9,944 nt of DNA. Origin: Balneolaceae bacterium. Lineage in GTDB: Bacteria > Bacteroidota > Rhodothermia > Balneolales > Balneolaceae. Shown here one piece after another: positions 6,820 to 9,944 of this stretch (position 1 is its first letter; each line of letters begins with the position of its first letter). The DNA is taken from contig SLGA01000154.1 in NCBI GenBank assembly GCA_007123985.1, forward strand, positions 1-9,944, in the 5' to 3' direction. The translations under genes were made by a program, and so were the position numbers. The notes beneath the pieces are model-generated. The model was not told where the DNA came from and did not search any database. It saw only the letters and a list, made by a program, of their open reading frames with translations.

Positions 6820-7725
6820 ATGAATTTCAGAGGTCTGCTTTTTATTTCTTTGATCTGTTTACCAGCCTGTGCTCTTGTTTCAAATCCGGAAAAATCCGGT
6901 GGTGAAATTATTGCCATACCCGAAGGGCCGTGGTGTGAGTTTCACCTCTCTCCCGATGGAAACTGGCTGAGCTACATTGGCGATTACCACCCGGAAAACT
7001 CAGGGCAAGATTTTCAAAGGCAAACCGTATTTTTGGAATTGAGTACAGGGGAAGCTCACCATCCGGAATTGAATAATGAGCTGAAGCAGCTGATCGCTGA
7101 CGGGCTTGGACCCGACGGCAACGCTTGTTTTAGTGACGATAATCGTACAGCGTACATCTCTTCGAGCGGAGTTGTTCCGCGAACGGAGAGGGAACGAGAT
7201 CGCGCAGAATTGCAGCAGGATGGAGGGGTTGCTTTTTCTGTTCCGGGCTACCGGCCGGAGCGCAATCGTTTTAAAGTTGATCTGACCTCCAAACCTCTGC
7301 AAATGGTGCGTACTGATGAGGTGAAATGTACAGAACCTCAAAATCCAGTGCCGCCACCGATTCGAATTGAACAGCAAGGGGGTAATCTGATTCAACTATA
7401 TAACTCTGAAAACAATTTGATTGCAGAGCATAAACCACGGGGAAGGATAAATCGAGGCATCAGTATGGTTGAGCTTTCCAGAAGTTCATGGCACAGATAC
7501 TATGCTGTTTCACCGGATCAAACTCAGCTTGCATACCAGGTCTTTGAAAGCGGGCCACTTTTTTCATCACCAACTCATGGCTATATAGTGGATTTGCAGG
7601 AAGGTAGTGCAAAATTTCTTGCAGCTTCTGTTTATTCATTCAGCTGGGATCCCATCGGCAACCTTTATGCATGCACCAGCCATTCGAACCATAATAATGT
7701 AATTGCCCGCTGGAAACCCAATTGA
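6820..7725 (+). CDS. Hypothetical lipoprotein with beta-propeller-like (PD40/TolB-type) repeats
   Basis: Reading from the ATG at 6820 gives 301 residues; an in-frame TTG at 6805 would add five residues but is less likely. The N-terminus is a lipoprotein signal peptide (MNFRGLLFISLICLPAC, Cys17). The mature part contains blade-like motifs of WD40/TolB-type propellers: FHLSPDGNWLSYIG (about 41-54), a degenerate GPDGNACFSDDNRTAYISS (about 97-115), YYAVSPDQTQLAYQV (about 227-241) and YSFSWDPIGNLYACTS (about 272-287). At about 300 residues it could hold only four or five blades. No catalytic domain follows, so it is a free-standing propeller, perhaps a binding or scaffold protein in the envelope. 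It is not the N-terminal part of an S9 peptidase, as a stop follows and no hydrolase domain lies in the next 150 bp. I do not recognise a named family. Confidence 0.8.
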   Translation: MNFRGLLFISLICLPACALVSNPEKSGGEIIAIPEGPWCEFHLSPDGNWLSYIGDYHPENSGQDFQRQTVFLELSTGEAHHPELNNELKQLIADGLGPDGNACFSDDNRTAYISSSGVVPRTERERDRAELQQDGGVAFSVPGYRPERNRFKVDLTSKPLQMVRTDEVKCTEPQNPVPPPIRIEQQGGNLIQLYNSENNLIAEHKPRGRINRGISMVELSRSSWHRYYAVSPDQTQLAYQVFESGPLFSSPTHGYIVDLQEGSAKFLAASVYSFSWDPIGNLYACTSHSNHNNVIARWKPN

Positions 7726-7878
7726 ATATCCGAGGGATGATAGTTGCAGACCGTTTACAAACTTTTGCGTAAATGAACGGCTGCTTAGGCTATTTTCATT
7801 ACATTAAAAATTCCGGCAACGCTTTTCTTTATATGCCACATGTATTAAACACGCAAACTCTGAACTAAAACGATATTT

Positions 7879-9944
7879 ATGATTCGAGATTTTACCAACT
7901 CTAACAGATCGATACGGATAAGCTTCCTGCTGCTTTTCGGGCTTATCTTTTCACTTCCGGCCATGCTGATTGCTCAAACAGCTCCAACGGACGGAATGAA
8001 GGTGAACACACCTGCGGTACACGCATTTACAAATGCAACCATTGTCTCATCGCCGGGCCAGAGCATTTCGAATGGCACTCTTGTAATACGTGATGGTGTA
8101 ATTGAAGCCGTTGGCAGAAATGTTAACATACCGGCTGATGCACGAGTCTGGGAAATGGACGGTAAAACGATATATCCCGGATTTATAGATGCACATTCTG
8201 ATGTGGGAATGAAAAATCCACGCGTTGAACTGGATCGCGGATCACTTTCATGGAACCCTCAGCTTCGTGCTCATCTCGCGGCCGAAAACGAGTATGAGTT
8301 GGAAGATGATGGGAGTGAGGCACTACGGTCAGCCGGTTTTACCACAGCACTATCTGTACCGCCTCTGGGAATATTCCAGGGTCAGGCGGCTGTCATAAAT
8401 CTTGGAAATGGCGCTGTTTCAGACCGTGTGGTGCGAACAGGTGTGGCCCAGGGTGTTAATCTTACAAGAGGCTGGGATTTTGGATTTACCTATCCCACTT
8501 CACCCATCGGTGTAATTGCATTGATACGCCAGACACTTTACGATGCCGACTGGTACGATCGGGCACATAGAGCTTTCGGCAGCAATCCATCCGGATTACA
8601 GAGGCCCGAATCAAATGCAGTACTTGCTGCCCTGCGCGATGCTGTAAATGGTACACAGCCTCTTCTTTTTGAAACCAGAAGCGATGAAGAGATTTTACGT
8701 GCGCTGCGGTTTAAGGATGAGTTTTCCATCACACCATGGATTCTCGGCAACGGACACGAATACAAATTAATCGATTATTTAAGCGAAAATCCCGCGCCTC
8801 TTATTCTGCCAATTTCATTCCCTGACACTCCCGATATCAGTACTCCTGAAGATGCTCTGAATGAAGATCTTTCAGATCTGAGGCACTGGTATCTCGCACC
8901 GGAAAATCCTGCGCGGCTCAATAATGCCGGATTAGAATTTTCATTCACAACAAGAGGACTTGATAACAAAACAGATTTTCTTTCAAATTTAAGGGATGCC
9001 ATTCATGCCGGGTTGAACAGAAACAGTGCACTTGCCGCACTTACTACAAATCCGGCAAGTTTACTCGGAATTGAGTCAACTCATGGATCTCTCGAGCCCG
9101 GAAAAGCCGCTAATTTTGTGGTTACCAGTGGTGATTTATTCGATGATCAAACCAGAATACTCGATGTATGGGTTGATGGTAATCATTTCTCAATCAACAA
9201 AGAAGATGCATTTAATGCGAAAGGAGAGTGGCAAATCACTTCGAGCGACGGCAGTTTTGATGGTATTCTCAACATCACCGAAAGCCGCCCCGGCCGGCTT
9301 GGCGGCAGTATGACAATCGGGGATGAAGAAATTGAACTTGCTTCCGTATCTGTTCACCAGGATTCTCGCAGAATTCGGGCTGAATTTCCGGGAGATCAAC
9401 TGGATGTACACGGAACAGTTCGATTGACTGCATCCATCAGCGGTGATCAGTTATATGGCTGGGGCGAAATGCCGGGCCATGCCCGAAAGCAGTGGAGTGC
9501 CGGCAGAGTTTCCACCGCAGAGGGGACAGAGCGCGAACCGCGAGAAAGAAAAGCCAGGGATCTTGAACTGGCTGATCTGCGCCCCGCAATGGAATATGGC
9601 CGCGAAAGAATTCCGGAACAGCCAAATGCTGTACTTGTACAGAACGCAACAATTTGGACGATGGGCCCCGATGGTATTCTGGAAAATGCAGACCTGCTTA
9701 TTAGAAACGGTGAAGTTGCAGAAGTTGGCCAGAACCTGAGCGCACCGCGAAATGCCTTGGTGATTGATGCAGAGGGTAAACATGTAACTCCGGGCCTGAT
9801 TGATGCACACCTTCATTCGGGAGTAAATGGTGTGAACGAGATCGGAAATGCGATTACCGCGGAAGTTCGCATGGGTGATGTGCTCGATATCAACAACATC
9901 TGGATGTATCGGCAGCTTGCCGGCGGGCTTACTACAGCACATGT
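7879..9944 (+). CDS. Secreted tandem amidohydrolase, first domain degenerate; C-terminus cut by window edge
   Basis: Reading from the ATG at 7879 gives 688 codons without a stop, running off the right edge. Residues 1-32 form a signal peptide (hydrophobic SFLLLFGLIFSLPAMLIA). Domain 1 starts near 47 with the imidazolonepropionase/dihydroorotase-type beta-sandwich (FTNATIVSSPG...LVIRDGVIEAVG) and reaches PGFIDAHSDVG, where the metal-binding HxH is H106-S-D108. It closes near 395-420 with LTTNPASLLGIESTHGSLEPGKAANFVV. A beta-rich linker of about 130 residues follows (about 449-580, from GEWQITSSDGSFDG, ending around WSAGR). Domain 2 restarts at about 582 (NAVLVQNATIWTMG) and has an intact HxH, H644-L-H646, in TPGLIDAHLHSG. 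Such proteins of about 1000 residues are common in Bacteroidota. Domain 2 is presumably the active metal-dependent hydrolase, domain 1 structural. Substrate unknown, perhaps exported peptides or cyclic amides. The 153-bp gap upstream suggests a separate promoter. Confidence 0.88.
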   Translation, partial: MIRDFTNSNRSIRISFLLLFGLIFSLPAMLIAQTAPTDGMKVNTPAVHAFTNATIVSSPGQSISNGTLVIRDGVIEAVGRNVNIPADARVWEMDGKTIYPGFIDAHSDVGMKNPRVELDRGSLSWNPQLRAHLAAENEYELEDDGSEALRSAGFTTALSVPPLGIFQGQAAVINLGNGAVSDRVVRTGVAQGVNLTRGWDFGFTYPTSPIGVIALIRQTLYDADWYDRAHRAFGSNPSGLQRPESNAVLAALRDAVNGTQPLLFETRSDEEILRALRFKDEFSITPWILGNGHEYKLIDYLSENPAPLILPISFPDTPDISTPEDALNEDLSDLRHWYLAPENPARLNNAGLEFSFTTRGLDNKTDFLSNLRDAIHAGLNRNSALAALTTNPASLLGIESTHGSLEPGKAANFVVTSGDLFDDQTRILDVWVDGNHFSINKEDAFNAKGEWQITSSDGSFDGILNITESRPGRLGGSMTIGDEEIELASVSVHQDSRRIRAEFPGDQLDVHGTVRLTASISGDQLYGWGEMPGHARKQWSAGRVSTAEGTEREPRERKARDLELADLRPAMEYGRERIPEQPNAVLVQNATIWTMGPDGILENADLLIRNGEVAEVGQNLSAPRNALVIDAEGKHVTPGLIDAHLHSGVNGVNEIGNAITAEVRMGDVLDINNIWMYRQLAGGLTTAH

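Noticed and set aside
7764..7798. Possible Bacteroidota-type promoter (TTTG, then TATTTTCA after 23 bp) upstream of the amidohydrolase gene
   Set aside because: The second element matches the TAnnTTTG consensus only partly and the spacing is at the limit, so it is not reported as a feature.
9451..9942. 163-residue minus-strand open frame
   Set aside because: It is antisense to the amidohydrolase gene, whose plus-strand frame stays open for 688 codons with clear domain motifs.
1..9944. Defence island, phage, secretion or biosynthetic gene cluster
   Set aside because: All larger genes belong to recognisable housekeeping or envelope enzyme families, with no integrase, transposase, toxin-antitoxin pair, nuclease or repeat-spacer array.

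Overview
The window looks like an ordinary chromosomal stretch of a Bacteroidota-like bacterium, most probably Balneolota/Rhodothermota (marine or halophilic relatives of Balneola and Gracilimonas). This rests on inference: moderate GC, weak or absent Shine-Dalgarno sequences, a Bacteroidota-type sphingolipid-style PLP enzyme, secreted DPP-IV-like peptidases and a long tandem amidohydrolase. No rRNA, tRNA, CRISPR array, transposase or phage gene was seen.

Layout. Positions 1-6717 are almost entirely minus-strand: a secreted S9/DPP-IV-like peptidase cut by the left edge (1-1598); a 183-bp imperfect palindrome (1632-1814); a beta-lactamase-fold serine hydrolase lipoprotein (1878-2936); a serine palmitoyltransferase-like PLP enzyme with a clear intrinsic terminator (3136-4365); a YdhF-type aldo/keto reductase (4508-5428); and a diacylglycerol-kinase-family lipid kinase (5812-6717). 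A 64-residue plus-strand gene (5624-5818) sits between the last two and overlaps the 3' end of the kinase gene by 7 bp. From about 6800 the direction switches: a small propeller-like lipoprotein (6820-7725), then a large secreted protein with two amidohydrolase domains (7879 to the right edge).

How the genes may work together. Two themes are visible. One is cell-envelope hydrolysis: the S9 peptidase, the serine hydrolase lipoprotein and the amidohydrolase all carry export signals and could act on peptides or small amides outside the inner membrane. The other is lipid metabolism: a serine palmitoyltransferase-like enzyme lies near a lipid kinase of the fold that includes sphingosine and ceramide kinases. 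The genes are separated by gaps of 140-280 bp, so they look like independent transcription units rather than one operon.

No new defence or mobile system was found. The least explained items are the palindromic element, the tandem amidohydrolase with a degenerate first metal site, the propeller lipoprotein and the 64-residue protein. The S9 and amidohydrolase genes, both open at the window edge, were read by direct translation.
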